Counted from the stretch's first letter, positions 9,794-18,892 are shown. The stretch: 64,000 bases of DNA from Pullulanibacillus sp. KACC 23026 (GCF_029094525.1 NZ_CP119107.1:620001-684000), one strand, 5' to 3'. Made by a program: numbers and translations. Notes: a model not told the origin generated them from the sequence alone.

Positions 9794-9865
9794 AACGCGG
9801 GGACGGTTCTCGCGTTTCTTTTTTTTTGGAACACGGTGGGAACACGGGGACGGTTCTCGTGTTCC
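9791..9865. repeat. interspersed hairpin repeat (GGGGACGGTTCT family), double copy
   Basis: Two adjacent palindromes: GAAACGCG...CGCGTTTC (9792-9818) and GGAACACG...CGTGTTCC (9839-9865), each enclosing GGGACGGTTCT. The first starts within the TGA stop codon of the glucosaminidase and is followed by nine T residues, so it can serve as that gene's terminator. Related copies occur near 12.6, 28.0, 28.2, 39.2, 41.3 and 62.1 kb. Confidence 0.85.
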
Positions 9866-10596
9866 ATTTTTCTTTTTAAGTAGAAATTAATTCTCCTTCT
9901 TCAGGTAAGCACTGATCACATTTTGAGTGATCACCATGAAAGTCCTATCAGACTTTACTTTGGGTTGGCTAGAGCCAGGGAATAACAGATCGATTACGAC
10001 TTCGAACCTTGAATTGATAAAGAAGTAAAAATAAAAACATAGTTTTGAGAACCGAAGTTTAATAGTTTTTAGACACACTGTATAGATTATTGAAGTTAAT
10101 CTTCAGCAAGCGGATCAGATTGTGAAGTAATTCTAATTAGAAGTAGACAAATACTCGTAGCAATAAAGTAAATATATAAACAGAAATAATAGTTGAAGTG
10201 AAATAGAGTGGACTTTACAAAATCTTGCTGTTAGATTGGCTACCAATAGTCAAAGGATATATCAATTGGTAACGGTTGGGTCGCGCATGTAGACTAATAG
10301 AATAAAGTTAAAGCGATTACCAGCAATTAAAAAATACAATGTTTGGGTATTTAAGGAATTGGAAATTAGACAGAGCACGGCTTTAAATGAATTGGCAGAG
10401 GTATGGGGTAAATGAAATTTATGCTGTTAATATTTTTTTAAAACCTTATATTGATAATAAGGCGATAAGTTTAAAAAATTTACCTGTTTATATTTAACGC
10501 TTTAAAAAATATAATAAAAAATCATAATTACTTTAAAAGATAGACCTTTTGTTATATATTTTATCTATGAGGATAAAATAGAAGAGAGGGATAAAG
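9866..10596. other. gene-free stretch holding a degenerate composite repeat and the promoter region of the next unit
   Basis: 9870-9965 matches the tail that follows the hairpins at 28.26, 39.32 and 41.36 kb, including CATGAAAGTCCTAT. 10111-10150 holds a weak copy of the second repeat core (GTGAAGTAATTCTAATT). 10330-10400 resembles 28445-28510 (GGAATTGGAAATTAG). The last 100 bases are AT-rich and probably contain the promoter of the next gene pair. No gene is seen. Confidence 0.6.
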
Positions 10597-11382
10597 TTGA
10601 AACAGTATCGATTTTCCCGAGAATTAAATCAAAGCATTGTTAATGGTATTTTAAATGGTTATAAAAGTTATGTTGAAGAGAGAAATGAAAAGCGAAGAAC
10701 AATGAAAATTAGTGATGCCTATGCTTGGGTCAAAGGAAATCATATAGATGACCAGACGGCAATTGAATGTGAAGATATCGGAATCCTTTACAAAAAAGCA
10801 AGAGCGGGCTATACTTGGGGATATTTGCAATTTTCGTCTTCGGATAATAAGAGTATGTTTATTATTAAAAATGCTAAATACTTCAATCCAGATAATTTTC
10901 CAGGTGGAAAAACAATACACGGGGAACACATTCAAACTAGAGATCATGAAACTTATCTAAAAAAACTGTCAAGAATTAATGAAAATGTGGAGTTTCCTGA
11001 AGAATATTCGCTATTTGATGAATCACATGAATTTGAAATGCTTTCAATATTTGATGATCAAGTATTAAAATCATTGGAAGATGATGAGGTCACACAATTA
11101 CAAAAAGAATATAGTAAATTCTATATTGTGACTTATGAGATTGATGAAGCCTTTTTAATTTCTAAAATTCAATTATGGATGCCTAATCCTGTTAATAATA
11201 TTGCATATCTAGTTGAAGATTTATCTGAATTAATTGGGGAAAGTAATGTCAATCTTGCCGAACTCGATACGACTGTCTTGAATAATGATATTTATGATTA
11301 CGATGACTCGATTACAGCAATCGACTTTGGAATTGCTATTGATGATGAAACTAAGAAAAGTAAGAAAGATGGACAAGGTTGA
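10597..11382 (+). CDS. uncharacterised protein paired with an XRE/ImmA regulator (DUF5986-like)
   Basis: 261 residues, no signal peptide or membrane segment, acidic and AT-rich in codon use. It starts at TTG after GAGAGG. I see no catalytic motif. The overall look (RFSRELNQSIVNGILNGYK at the N-terminus, a central YFNPDNFPGG block, an acidic C-terminus) and its place immediately before a fused HTH-metalloprotease gene recall the DUF5986 proteins that accompany spr1629-type repressor/antitoxin genes. That match is from memory and unsearched. The two genes are 22 bases apart and clearly one operon. A toxin-like or protease-controlled effector role is inference from the partner. Confidence 0.6.
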   Translation: MKQYRFSRELNQSIVNGILNGYKSYVEERNEKRRTMKISDAYAWVKGNHIDDQTAIECEDIGILYKKARAGYTWGYLQFSSSDNKSMFIIKNAKYFNPDNFPGGKTIHGEHIQTRDHETYLKKLSRINENVEFPEEYSLFDESHEFEMLSIFDDQVLKSLEDDEVTQLQKEYSKFYIVTYEIDEAFLISKIQLWMPNPVNNIAYLVEDLSELIGESNVNLAELDTTVLNNDIYDYDDSITAIDFGIAIDDETKKSKKDGQG

Positions 11383-11404
11383 AATAAGTAGGAGGTAAAT
11401 CGTT

Positions 11405-12586
11405 ATGTTTGTTGGTAACAATTTGACTAACATTCGAATACTCCATGGTTATACAAGAAAGCAACTTGCCGATAGGCTTCAAGTTTCTGAGCAATCAGTC
11501 TGGCAATATGAGAATGGTTATACGACTCCGAAACTTGAAGTTATTAATAATTTGAAAAGAATCTTCAGCGTTAAAAGTAAATATTTTTTCTCTGAGGATT
11601 TTCTTGATAAAGATGGAAAATCGAATATAGATGCTAATCATATAGCCTATAGAGCGGATGTAATAAGCAGTATACAAAAAACGCAGAGTGAAGCCATGCA
11701 TCTTGAATATCTAAACTCTTTTTTGAAAATTATTGAAGAAAGAATTCAATATCCACCAAATGAGATCGCCTTACTTAGAGATAAAATAATTGATTATATG
11801 AACAACACACAAGATGACAGAAAAACGATTATGAATAAGGCTGCGAGTATGGCAAGGGATTTCCTTGAGTTAGGTCCAACAAATGTCAATCTATTATTTG
11901 TATTGGAAAAAAAAGGAGCCTTTATTTTAGAGAAAGCTATTGGTGAGAAGATTGATGCCTATAGTTTGTGGTCTAAAGATAATCGGCCCTATATTATGCT
12001 AGGAAGTTTGAAAAAGTCAGCAGCTCGAAGAAATTTTGACTTAGCACATGAATTAGGCCATTTACTCCTACATTATAAAGTTGAGTTTACAACTTTAGAG
12101 AAGAAAGTGTACAGACAATATGAGAAAGAAGCGGACACTTTCGCCGAAACTTTTTTACTCCCAGAAAAGGAATTTAAGAAAGATTTTGTGTTATTATCTA
12201 GAAACTCCAACCCAGACTCGTACGCAGAATTGAAGAAAAAATGGGCTGTTTCTATTCAGACCTTAGCTTATAGGGCTCATGCATTAGGATATATTGATTA
12301 TCAGAAATACAGGTATTTCAATATACAGCTAAATAAAAAAGGATATAAAAATAGTGAACCGCTGGATAAACAGCTAAAGATTAATCGGCCTGGAAAGATA
12401 AGAAGCATATTGGAATTACTCCTAGAAGAAGGCTATATCGAATTGGAATCATTACTTGACAGGCTAAAAGTAGATGTTGACTTCTTATCTAATTTACTTG
12501 GACTTGATATTGAATTTTTCAAGAAATATGAAAATAAGGCGGTAAAGAAATTTTCAGTGAAAGACTTAAATATAAAAGCAAAATAA
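11405..12586 (+). CDS. XRE-family HTH regulator fused to ImmA/IrrE-type zinc metalloprotease
   Basis: 393 residues. An N-terminal Cro/C1 helix-turn-helix (LTNIRILHGYTRKQLADRLQ...VSEQSVWQYENG, residues 5-60) is followed by a COG2856-type peptidase with HELGH at residues 215-219 and a downstream EKEADTFAETFLLP motif that supplies the third zinc ligand. A C-terminal helical region of about 130 residues follows. Proteins of this design act as repressors whose peptidase domain senses a signal or cleaves a partner, as in ICEBs1 ImmA and spr1629-type systems. A strong site (TAGGAGG) sits 10 bases upstream. It forms an operon with the preceding gene and is flanked by repeats, which fits a mobile stress or defence cassette. 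Confidence 0.85.
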   Translation: MFVGNNLTNIRILHGYTRKQLADRLQVSEQSVWQYENGYTTPKLEVINNLKRIFSVKSKYFFSEDFLDKDGKSNIDANHIAYRADVISSIQKTQSEAMHLEYLNSFLKIIEERIQYPPNEIALLRDKIIDYMNNTQDDRKTIMNKAASMARDFLELGPTNVNLLFVLEKKGAFILEKAIGEKIDAYSLWSKDNRPYIMLGSLKKSAARRNFDLAHELGHLLLHYKVEFTTLEKKVYRQYEKEADTFAETFLLPEKEFKKDFVLLSRNSNPDSYAELKKKWAVSIQTLAYRAHALGYIDYQKYRYFNIQLNKKGYKNSEPLDKQLKINRPGKIRSILELLLEEGYIELESLLDRLKVDVDFLSNLLGLDIEFFKKYENKAVKKFSVKDLNIKAK

Positions 12587-12615
12587 ATTCACATTGAAAA
12601 AGCCACTTGTCAGGT

Positions 12616-12642
12616 GAAACGCGAGAACCGTCCCCGCGTTCC
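12616..12642. repeat. interspersed hairpin repeat, inverted copy
   Basis: GAAACGCG, AGAACCGTCCC and CGCGTTCC form the reverse-oriented version of the GGGACGGTTCT hairpin, 30 bases after the metalloprotease gene. Confidence 0.8.
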
Positions 12643-12663
12643 GGTACGTACGGTCTTAAATGT

Positions 12664-12708
12664 AAAAAAGTATAATTCCCTTTATTTTTAAGGGGGTTAT
12701 ACTTTTTT
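12664..12708. terminator. bidirectional intrinsic terminator
   Basis: AAAAAAGTATAA pairs perfectly with TTATACTTTTTT, with an inner CCCTT/AAGGG extension. A-run and T-run flank it, so it can stop transcription both ways. It closes the XRE/ImmA operon. Confidence 0.85.
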
Positions 12709-13362
12709 CATTTCCTATTGTTTGTGTTGGTGGTTATATCCATTTATCAAACGTATCAAAAATAAACGCAAATAAAAGGTGGTAATAGACCCTGTGTCAG
12801 ATTCATTTTTTCATCGTTTTTACGAAAATGCTTACATTCCTTTTTCATTAATTCTCCATTCAGTGAGTTGGTAGTGCCCAACTAAACAATCAAGTCCATT
12901 GAAAAAGTGAAAGTCCTACCAAAAGAAGGCCCAGCGCCTAATGAAATGCTTTATGTCTCTTGCACAAATGTAAGGGTTTTCTTGGCAACTAACATCTTTT
13001 CTTTTTAATTTATTTTAATTCGAGAAGAGAAGCTCGTTCCGTTCATGACAGTTTCATTAAAAATGGCACCGCTATAAGTTCTTAAGGGTAACTTATCTTT
13101 TTCCATTGAGCTAAGGTCTGATCTCAGGGGGCTCTGAGACAACAAGCCTTTCGCCAAGTTCACTAACGGTTCAACGTTCTCCTTACCTCATAATTGTAAA
13201 ATTGATCCTCTTCTTTCTTAAACAAACAGATTCACTTTATCTCCAATCCTTTTGACTTTTTTTATTTTTCGTTTTTAAGTGATTTGAGGGATGGAACCAA
13301 CAATTTACGATGAAAACCCACGCTTTCGTTTGTATTCATAATTCATAAAAATGAAAATATAA
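12709..13362. other. gene-free stretch
   Basis: About 650 bases without a credible coding region on either strand. I see short self-complementary bits such as GTTGGTAGTGCCCAAC near 12870 but no conserved RNA fold that I can name. Confidence 0.5.
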
Positions 13363-13391
13363 TTGACAATATGACAGAAAACAAATAATAT
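13363..13391 (+). promoter_or_regulatory. sigma-A promoter of the sugar-acid transporter
   Basis: TTGACA and TAATAT with a 17-base spacer. The predicted transcription start falls on the adjacent cre box, leaving a 5' leader of about 390 bases before the transporter start codon. Confidence 0.7.
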
Positions 13392-13405
13392 TGAAAGCGT
13401 AATCA
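13391..13405 (+). promoter_or_regulatory. catabolite-responsive element (cre), CcpA site
   Basis: TTGAAAGCGTAATCA matches the cre consensus WTGNAANCGNWNNCW at every defined position. It overlaps the end of the -10 box and the start point, the position at which CcpA represses, so preferred sugars should shut off the downstream cluster. Confidence 0.8.
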
Positions 13406-13790
13406 TATAACCGCTATTGATGTAATTTGGGGTTTATAGTTTGTGAGATTTTAAGGGAAGTGATAACGCTTTACAATTGAAATGGGTTGGTAAGGGCCAA
13501 CCCAGTGAACTAGGAAAATGAATCTAATTGATTCGGTTATATGTGGATAATTTAAAAAAAGGCAACTCAAAGGGTCTGAACATTCAGACTCCAAACCCCA
13601 AATCCCTTTTTTCTGCAAGCAAGCATAAAAGTGACTCTCGACTTCTTAAAGAGGATTTGAAGGCACTAATCGTGATAATTGCAATCCTATTCAAATGGAA
13701 ATTCGAGTGTCGGAGCAACTTATGTTTTACTCGTGCAATAATTAATGGATCTTATTACAAATGTTTGCGATTAATCCAGGAGGTGTACGA
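13406..13790 (+). other. long 5' leader of the sugar-acid transporter mRNA
   Basis: About 385 bases lie between the promoter/cre and the transporter. It holds a second imperfect palindrome (TGATAACGCTTTACA at 13461) and a 7-bp hairpin GGGTTGG/CCAACCC at 13484-13503. An 88-codon frame running through it has no ribosome binding site and unconvincing composition, so I do not call it. Confidence 0.4.
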
Positions 13791-15146
13791 ATGAAAGAGA
13801 ACAAACGGATTTTAGGAATCATTCCTATAGGGGCAAGCAAGTATAGCTGGCTGACGCTATTAAATACTTGGATCACATGGGGACTAAATGTTGTGACATT
13901 CGCCATGATCTATGTCATTGGTTCTTCTGTGATTAAAACATATCATTTGTCACCTGCAACTTGGGGCTGGTTTGTTGCGGGTTATCTTGCTTTAAGGTTT
14001 TTTATCGATATACCATTAAACTTATTGAGTGATCGTTTGGGTTCAGGGTGGAAAAGGAAGTTTTTATGGTTTCCTGTTATGATTGAGTATTCTATTGTCG
14101 GTGCAATGATCGCGATTCCAGGACTAAGCTCAAATGTTTGGGCCTATTTTGTATTAATGCTGGGAGTAGCATTGGGGACTTCAGCAAGTGAAGCCATTGG
14201 GGTAATCGCAACCACTGAGTGGTGGTCAAAAGAAGAAAGAGGTTTCGCTGTTGGTTTGCATCATACAGGCTATCCAGTTGGAGCGTTAGTAGGGGGAGCC
14301 TTTGCATCCTTTATTTTTACACACTTTGGAGATTCAAGCTGGCGTCTTACCTATCTTGCTTCGCTTGCGACGGTACCATTCGCGATTTGGTATTGGTTTT
14401 TATCAACACGGAAAAATATTGAAGAGGTCTACGAAAATGTGGATAAACGCGGATTAACCCGGCCAAATGTTACGGGGGCAGGTTCACATTCATCATTTTC
14501 AGGATGGATTAATGTCCTAAAAATTCCGGAAGTATTGATTTCGGCAATTTGTTTGTTTTTATTTCAGGCGGTACAGAATGTTTTCATGACATCTTATCCG
14601 GAATATTTGTCTTTTGTCCATTCTTATTCTTATGCTGCTGTGGCTTCATTAAGTGTTGTTTGGACGATCACGGGGGCCCTATTCCAATTCTTATGGCCAG
14701 CCATTTCAGATAAAATTGGGCGGAAATGGATTATCATCTTCGCGGGAATATGGCAGGCAGCCATTATGTCACTTCTACTCGTATCGACTTCCGTTACAAC
14801 GGTTATTTTGGTGCAACTTCTTTATGGTGTGACCGCTAATGCCGTGTTTCCATTACTTTTTACAACAAGTGCTGATGTGGCACCCGCGAACAGAACTGGG
14901 GCCGTACTCGGGGTGAACTTCTCTGCTACGTGGCTGGGTGCGTCAGTAGGGGCGATCATTTCTGGACAAGTGCTGCAATCTCTGGGGGGCTTTAATTCTT
15001 TAATGGGTTATCATGTTGTGTTCTATACGATGATTATTTTGTCAGCGTTTACAGCGCTTGTTCGGTTGTTTGGTAAGGAAACCAATCCCATTATGACAAA
15101 GCAAAAATTGAAACCGCTCGCTCGTGCTGAAAAAATGGATGCCTAA
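13791..15146 (+). CDS. MFS transporter, probable sugar-acid (galactonate-type) permease
   Basis: 451 residues with about 12 hydrophobic segments. DRLGSGWKRK follows helix 2 (the MFS A-motif position), and the second half repeats the pattern as DKIGRKW. The start is the ATG at 13791, preceded by AGGAGGTG at the right distance; an in-frame ATG 30 bases upstream lacks a site. It heads a run that includes a lactonase, KDG-type kinase and aldolase and galactonate dehydratase, so proton-coupled uptake of galactonate or a related aldonate or lactone is inferred from context. The cre box upstream places it under carbon catabolite control. Confidence 0.8.
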   Translation: MKENKRILGIIPIGASKYSWLTLLNTWITWGLNVVTFAMIYVIGSSVIKTYHLSPATWGWFVAGYLALRFFIDIPLNLLSDRLGSGWKRKFLWFPVMIEYSIVGAMIAIPGLSSNVWAYFVLMLGVALGTSASEAIGVIATTEWWSKEERGFAVGLHHTGYPVGALVGGAFASFIFTHFGDSSWRLTYLASLATVPFAIWYWFLSTRKNIEEVYENVDKRGLTRPNVTGAGSHSSFSGWINVLKIPEVLISAICLFLFQAVQNVFMTSYPEYLSFVHSYSYAAVASLSVVWTITGALFQFLWPAISDKIGRKWIIIFAGIWQAAIMSLLLVSTSVTTVILVQLLYGVTANAVFPLLFTTSADVAPANRTGAVLGVNFSATWLGASVGAIISGQVLQSLGGFNSLMGYHVVFYTMIILSAFTALVRLFGKETNPIMTKQKLKPLARAEKMDA

Positions 15147-15181
15147 CTTAGGTATAAAAAATGATTGGCAGGTGTTAAAGT

Positions 15182-16036
15182 TTGAATTACGTCTATAAAA
15201 GAAGCGAAGCGCTTATTCGTGAGATTAATGAAACAAAGATCAACTTTGCCGGTGTTTCTATCTGGAGCCTTGGACAGGCAGGAATAGTTATAAAAGGGAC
15301 TCAGGAAGACGGGGTTCTATGTATTGACCCTTATTTAACTCATTCGATCGAGTTGGATAATCCAACGACTGAATTTGTCAGGGAATATGAGCCTCCCATT
15401 CCTCCTGAAGGCTTGCAGGGGGCATCAGGTGTTCTAATTACTCATTATCACGATGATCACCTTGATTTATCCACAGTAAAAGCTTTAAAAAAAGCTTCAC
15501 CTGACACCGTTTTTGCTATTCCAGCCTCCCATTGCTCTATGGTCAAAGAGATGGATTGGGAATCTCAAAAGCTAATACCGGCAAAAGCAAATGAATCTTT
15601 TTCAATAGGAGGGTTTAAAGTCGAACCTATTCCTGCTGCGCATACACAATACGAAACAGATGAAGAAGGAAATCACTTTTATCTGGGGTATTGTATCACA
15701 GTGAACGGTATACGTGTGTATGATAGTGGAGATACAATTGTCACCGATGAATTAATCGAAAGTGTGAAGGCATTTAAACCGGACATCGCGATTCTGCCTA
15801 TCAATGGCGGAGACTATTTTAGAACAAAAAGAGGCGTTATTGGCAATATGTCAGGCCGTGAAGCAGCCGATTTTGCTGCTGCCATTAATGCTGATATGGT
15901 TTTACCGGTTCACTATGACATGTTTCCTACAAATAGAGAGAACCCTGCCCATTTTGTTGATTATTTATTTCAGACATATAGAAGCCAGAAATTCCACATG
16001 ATGCAGGTTGGTGAACGATTGATCTATATGAAGTAA
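15182..16036 (+). CDS. MBL-fold lactonase/hydrolase of the UlaG type
   Basis: 284 residues starting at TTG after GGCAGGTG. The metal motif THYHDDHLD (HXHXDH, near residue 90) and later ligands in IPAAHTQYETDEEG, VYDSGDT and LPVHYDM match the UlaG branch of metallo-beta-lactamase-fold enzymes, whose characterised member opens the lactone of L-ascorbate 6-phosphate. UlaG itself is about 70 residues longer. Here the neighbours are galactonate-degrading genes and no ascorbate PTS is visible. Hydrolysis of a sugar lactone such as galactonolactone before dehydration is therefore the likeliest role; the substrate is inference. It lies 35 bases after the transporter gene and is probably co-transcribed. 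Confidence 0.75.
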   Translation: MNYVYKRSEALIREINETKINFAGVSIWSLGQAGIVIKGTQEDGVLCIDPYLTHSIELDNPTTEFVREYEPPIPPEGLQGASGVLITHYHDDHLDLSTVKALKKASPDTVFAIPASHCSMVKEMDWESQKLIPAKANESFSIGGFKVEPIPAAHTQYETDEEGNHFYLGYCITVNGIRVYDSGDTIVTDELIESVKAFKPDIAILPINGGDYFRTKRGVIGNMSGREAADFAAAINADMVLPVHYDMFPTNRENPAHFVDYLFQTYRSQKFHMMQVGERLIYMK

Positions 16037-16103
16037 CGTGTTAAAAGGAACCGAATTAACCATAAAAAGGTTAAATTTTTAAGTTTATCTAAAGTAGAGT
16101 AGC

Positions 16104-16135
16104 AGCCCATCCTAGGTAAGGGTGGGCTATTATTT
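16104..16135 (+). terminator. probable terminator after the UlaG-like gene
   Basis: AGCCCATCC pairs with GGGTGGGCT across a 7-base loop, followed by ATTATTT. The tail is T-rich rather than a clean T-run. Confidence 0.55.
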
Positions 16136-16275
16136 AGTTTTATAATTAAAAACGATAAGAAATGAAAAACGATATCAGGTTTGAATCACCTTTTGTTTTT
16201 ATTTATTTTCGATAGTTTTCATTTTTCAGATAAAACCATTGACAATAATAACAAAAAGTGAAAAAATATAATTAT

Positions 16276-16286
16276 CAAATAATTAG
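16276..16286 (+). promoter_or_regulatory. motif shared with the dhaK upstream region
   Basis: TCAAATAATTA occurs just upstream of this gene and again at 24626-24636, in both cases near a TTGACAAT sequence. It may be a common regulator site, perhaps for the DeoR protein. Confidence 0.35.
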
Positions 16287-16298
16287 AGGGGTGATGAC

Positions 16299-16760
16299 GT
16301 GAAAATTGGTGTAGGTGCAGATCATAATGCGTTCGAATTAAAAGAAGCCGTAAAAACATATATTGAAGGCTTAGGGCATGAAGTGGTCGATTATGGCTGT
16401 TATTCAAAAGACATGATTGATTACCCGGGTGTGGCATTTAATGTAGCCACCAAATTAAAAGAAGGAGAAGTTGAAAGAGCCCTTCTTTTCTGCGGGACCG
16501 GGATTGGTATGTCCATTGCTGCAAACAAAGTACCTGGGATCCGTTCTGCGCAGTGTCATGATCCTTATTCTGCAGAACGCGCTCAGCTTAGTAATAACGC
16601 TCAGATCATTACGATGGGTGCAAAAGTCATTGGAGAAGAGGCTGCCAAAAAAGTCGCTGAAGCTTATCTTAATGTCTCCTTCCAAGGCGGCAACTCGGGA
16701 AGAAAGATTGATCAAATCATGGATAAAGAGAAAGAATATATCGCTCAAGGTTCATGCTAA
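16299..16760 (+). CDS. rpiB: RpiB/LacAB-family sugar-phosphate isomerase
   Basis: 153 residues, the usual length for RpiB. It starts at GTG behind GAGGG. Active-site landmarks are GADHNAFELK at the N-terminus, the catalytic-loop cysteine in FCGTGIGMSIAANK and RSAQCHDPYSAERAQLSNNAQI, which supplies the phosphate-binding and ring-opening residues. Members interconvert ribose 5-P/ribulose 5-P, but relatives next to erythritol or erythrulose genes (EryI, DerI) convert D-erythrulose 4-P to D-erythrose 4-P. Because this window also encodes DhaKL and a second TPI-like enzyme, the tetrose-phosphate role is attractive. Its upstream region shares TCAAATAATTA with the dhaK upstream region. Reaction not proven. 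Confidence 0.8.
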   Translation: MKIGVGADHNAFELKEAVKTYIEGLGHEVVDYGCYSKDMIDYPGVAFNVATKLKEGEVERALLFCGTGIGMSIAANKVPGIRSAQCHDPYSAERAQLSNNAQIITMGAKVIGEEAAKKVAEAYLNVSFQGGNSGRKIDQIMDKEKEYIAQGSC

Positions 16761-17269
16761 GTAACTTATTTTTATAAGAAAACCTTTCTTTTAAGGGAAT
16801 CTTCTAGAGGAACCAGTGAACTCCTGAGTTATTAGGAAGCTTACTGTTCCCTTTGAGGATATATAGGCGTTTTCTCGGTTATCAAGGCTAATGAACTGAA
16901 AGGTTGACTTACTACATCTGAAGCACTTTTCTTTCAATATGTGTCTCCTTGGCCAATTAATACTAATTAGATAAATTGGTATTTTTCAAGACTGTATGAC
17001 TGGGATATTAGGTGTACAGTCTTTTTTACACTTGAGAAACAGAACCGGATTAGTCAGGGCAATCGTCCTAAAATGGCATGGCGGGGATTTACAGGCCACA
17101 AATTTTAATGGGAGTCATTAAATTCAAAAGGGTGGTTCGTAAATAGAAAGCTATCTCTTTGATTTGCACCGTGACTTTTCTTGATGTTCTTCTTCTGAAG
17201 GAACCTATATAGACTTTAGGAACAATACGATTGATAGTGAACAATAGGATCTTGAATGGAGGGTCTGCT
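16761..17269. other. gene-free stretch before the KDG kinase
   Basis: About 500 bases without a gene. A terminator hairpin sits at 16988-17027; nothing else recognisable was seen, and no clear promoter box for the kinase could be assigned. Confidence 0.5.
16988..17027 (+). terminator. intrinsic terminator downstream of rpiB
   Basis: AAGACTGTA pairs with TACAGTCTT and is followed by a run of T. Confidence 0.75.
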
Positions 17270-18226
17270 TTGGATGTTATAAGTATAGGGGAAACAATGG
17301 TTCTGTTTACTCCCGAAGCTCCAGGACAATTGCGCTATTCCAGGAATTATTCCTCGAAAATTGCCGGGGCTGAAACCAATACATTAATAGGACTTTCCAA
17401 GCTGGGACATCGCACCGGTTGGATTGGTCAGGTAGGAGCCGATGAGTTTGGAGCCTTCATCCTTTCAACAGTTCGCGGTGAAGGGGTTGATACGAGTCAA
17501 GTATTAAAAAATGAAAAGGCCCCTACAGGAGTATTTTTCAAAGAGTTACTTAATGAAGATAATGTTCGCATCCAATACTACCGAAAAGGTTCTGCGGCAA
17601 GTTTTATCGCACCCGATCAAGTAAGTGAGGACTATCTAGCAAAAGCTCAATATCTCTATTTGACAGGAATCACGCCTGCTTTAAGTGAATCTTGTAAGGA
17701 AGCGGTTTTCTATGCGATTGAGGCGGCCAAACGTCTTGGAAAAACCATTGTCTTTGACCCTAATATCCGTCATAAGCTTTGGGGGGACGAAGAGGCCAGA
17801 AAAACGTTGCTAGCGATCGTGGAAAAAGTGGACATTATGTTACCGGGTGTTGCTGAAGGGGAGTTTTTGTTTGGTACAAAAAATGTCCCTAAAATGGCTG
17901 AGCATCTTCACAAGCGCGGTGTCAAAACGGTTGTTATGAAACTTGGAAAAAAAGGCGCCTACCTTTCAACCGAGTTCGAACAAAAATTTATTCCTGGCTT
18001 TAAGGTTTCAAAAGTGGTTGATCCAGTTGGCGCGGGGGATGGTTTTTCAGCAGGATTCTTATCAGGTCTGCTTGACGGCTTATCCCTTGAAGAATCTGTG
18101 AAAAGGGCCTGTGCTGTAGGCGCCATGGTTATTACGGTCAGTGGTGACATTGAAGGTTTACCTGATCGAGAAAGGCTAGATGACTTTATGAGGGCTTCAA
18201 CAACGGCAGAACGTGTTTCTCGCTAA
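17270..18226 (+). CDS. kdgK: PfkB-family 2-keto-3-deoxygluconate/galactonate kinase
   Basis: About 318 residues. I start at TTG 17270 because GGAGGG ends 6 bases before it and the protein then begins with the family's own N-terminus, DVISIGETMVLFTP; longer upstream starts add non-conserved residues. PfkB signatures are AGAETNTLIGLSKLG near the N-terminus and DPVGAGDGFSAGF near residue 255, where the Asp is the catalytic base. It phosphorylates 2-keto-3-deoxy-sugar acids at C6 in the cytoplasm, making the substrate for the aldolase encoded 20 bases downstream. With galactonate dehydratase in the same run, 2-keto-3-deoxygalactonate is the probable substrate; the family also handles KDG. Confidence 0.88.
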   Translation: MDVISIGETMVLFTPEAPGQLRYSRNYSSKIAGAETNTLIGLSKLGHRTGWIGQVGADEFGAFILSTVRGEGVDTSQVLKNEKAPTGVFFKELLNEDNVRIQYYRKGSAASFIAPDQVSEDYLAKAQYLYLTGITPALSESCKEAVFYAIEAAKRLGKTIVFDPNIRHKLWGDEEARKTLLAIVEKVDIMLPGVAEGEFLFGTKNVPKMAEHLHKRGVKTVVMKLGKKGAYLSTEFEQKFIPGFKVSKVVDPVGAGDGFSAGFLSGLLDGLSLEESVKRACAVGAMVITVSGDIEGLPDRERLDDFMRASTTAERVSR

Positions 18227-18247
18227 GAAAGGAGTGTGGTTTTTTTG

Positions 18248-18874
18248 ATGGAGACGTTGCAAGGCATTTTGACTCATAAAATTGTGGCTATTATACGACA
18301 GGCCGCTCCTAAAGATGTTTTGAAAATTGCCAATGCCCTCTATGATGGAGGGATACGTGTTTTAGAAATTACGATGAATTCACCAGGCGCACTTAAAGCC
18401 ATTGAAGAACTGACCGATACGTTAGGTGACAAATTATTAGTGGGTGCCGGTACTGTATTGGACCCGGAAACAGCACGGGCAGCCCTTTCAGCTGGTGCGA
18501 CATTTATTCTGTCTCCAACGGTTAACATCGAAACGATAAAAGTCACTAAGCGATATGGCGCTGTCAGTATACCTGGAGCCTTTACCCCAACTGAAATCTT
18601 AACGGCCTATGAAAATGGGGCTGATATTATTAAGGTATTTCCGGCCTCAATAGGTCCTGGATACATAAAGGACATTCGCGGACCCCTTCCGCATATTCCG
18701 TTATTACCAACTGGCGGTGTCAATTTAGATACGATCAAAGAATTTTCCAAAGCCGGTGCTGTTGGCTTTGGGATAGGAAGTTCTCTTGTTAATACGAAAA
18801 ACGAGATTACAGAACTCTATCTAAAGGAATTAACAGAGAAGGCGAAGCAATTTGTTTCAGCTGTAAAAGCTTAA
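18248..18874 (+). CDS. eda: KDPG/KDPGal aldolase (bifunctional 2-keto-4-hydroxyglutarate aldolase family)
   Basis: About 208 residues forming a class I aldolase barrel. The Schiff-base lysine is in DIIKVFPAS (near residue 129), the catalytic Glu in VLEITMNS, and LLVGAGTVLD and LPTGGVNLD are the other family blocks. It splits 2-keto-3-deoxy-6-phospho-aldonates into pyruvate and glyceraldehyde 3-phosphate. AAAGGAG at 18228 supports the ATG at 18248 or the TTG three bases earlier; a GTG at 18236 overlaps the site and is unlikely. It sits between the matching kinase and dehydratase, so the three genes give a complete De Ley-Doudoroff-type galactonate route. Confidence 0.9.
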   Translation: METLQGILTHKIVAIIRQAAPKDVLKIANALYDGGIRVLEITMNSPGALKAIEELTDTLGDKLLVGAGTVLDPETARAALSAGATFILSPTVNIETIKVTKRYGAVSIPGAFTPTEILTAYENGADIIKVFPASIGPGYIKDIRGPLPHIPLLPTGGVNLDTIKEFSKAGAVGFGIGSSLVNTKNEITELYLKELTEKAKQFVSAVKA

Positions 18875-18892
18875 GTAAAGGAGTGAGTCACT

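Noticed and set aside
10597-12586. Prophage remnant
   Set aside because: XRE-ImmA proteins occur in phages and ICEs, but no integrase, attachment site or phage gene is visible nearby.
13528-13794. 88-codon frame in the leader of the MFS gene
   Set aside because: No ribosome binding site, low-complexity composition, ends inside the start region of the real gene.
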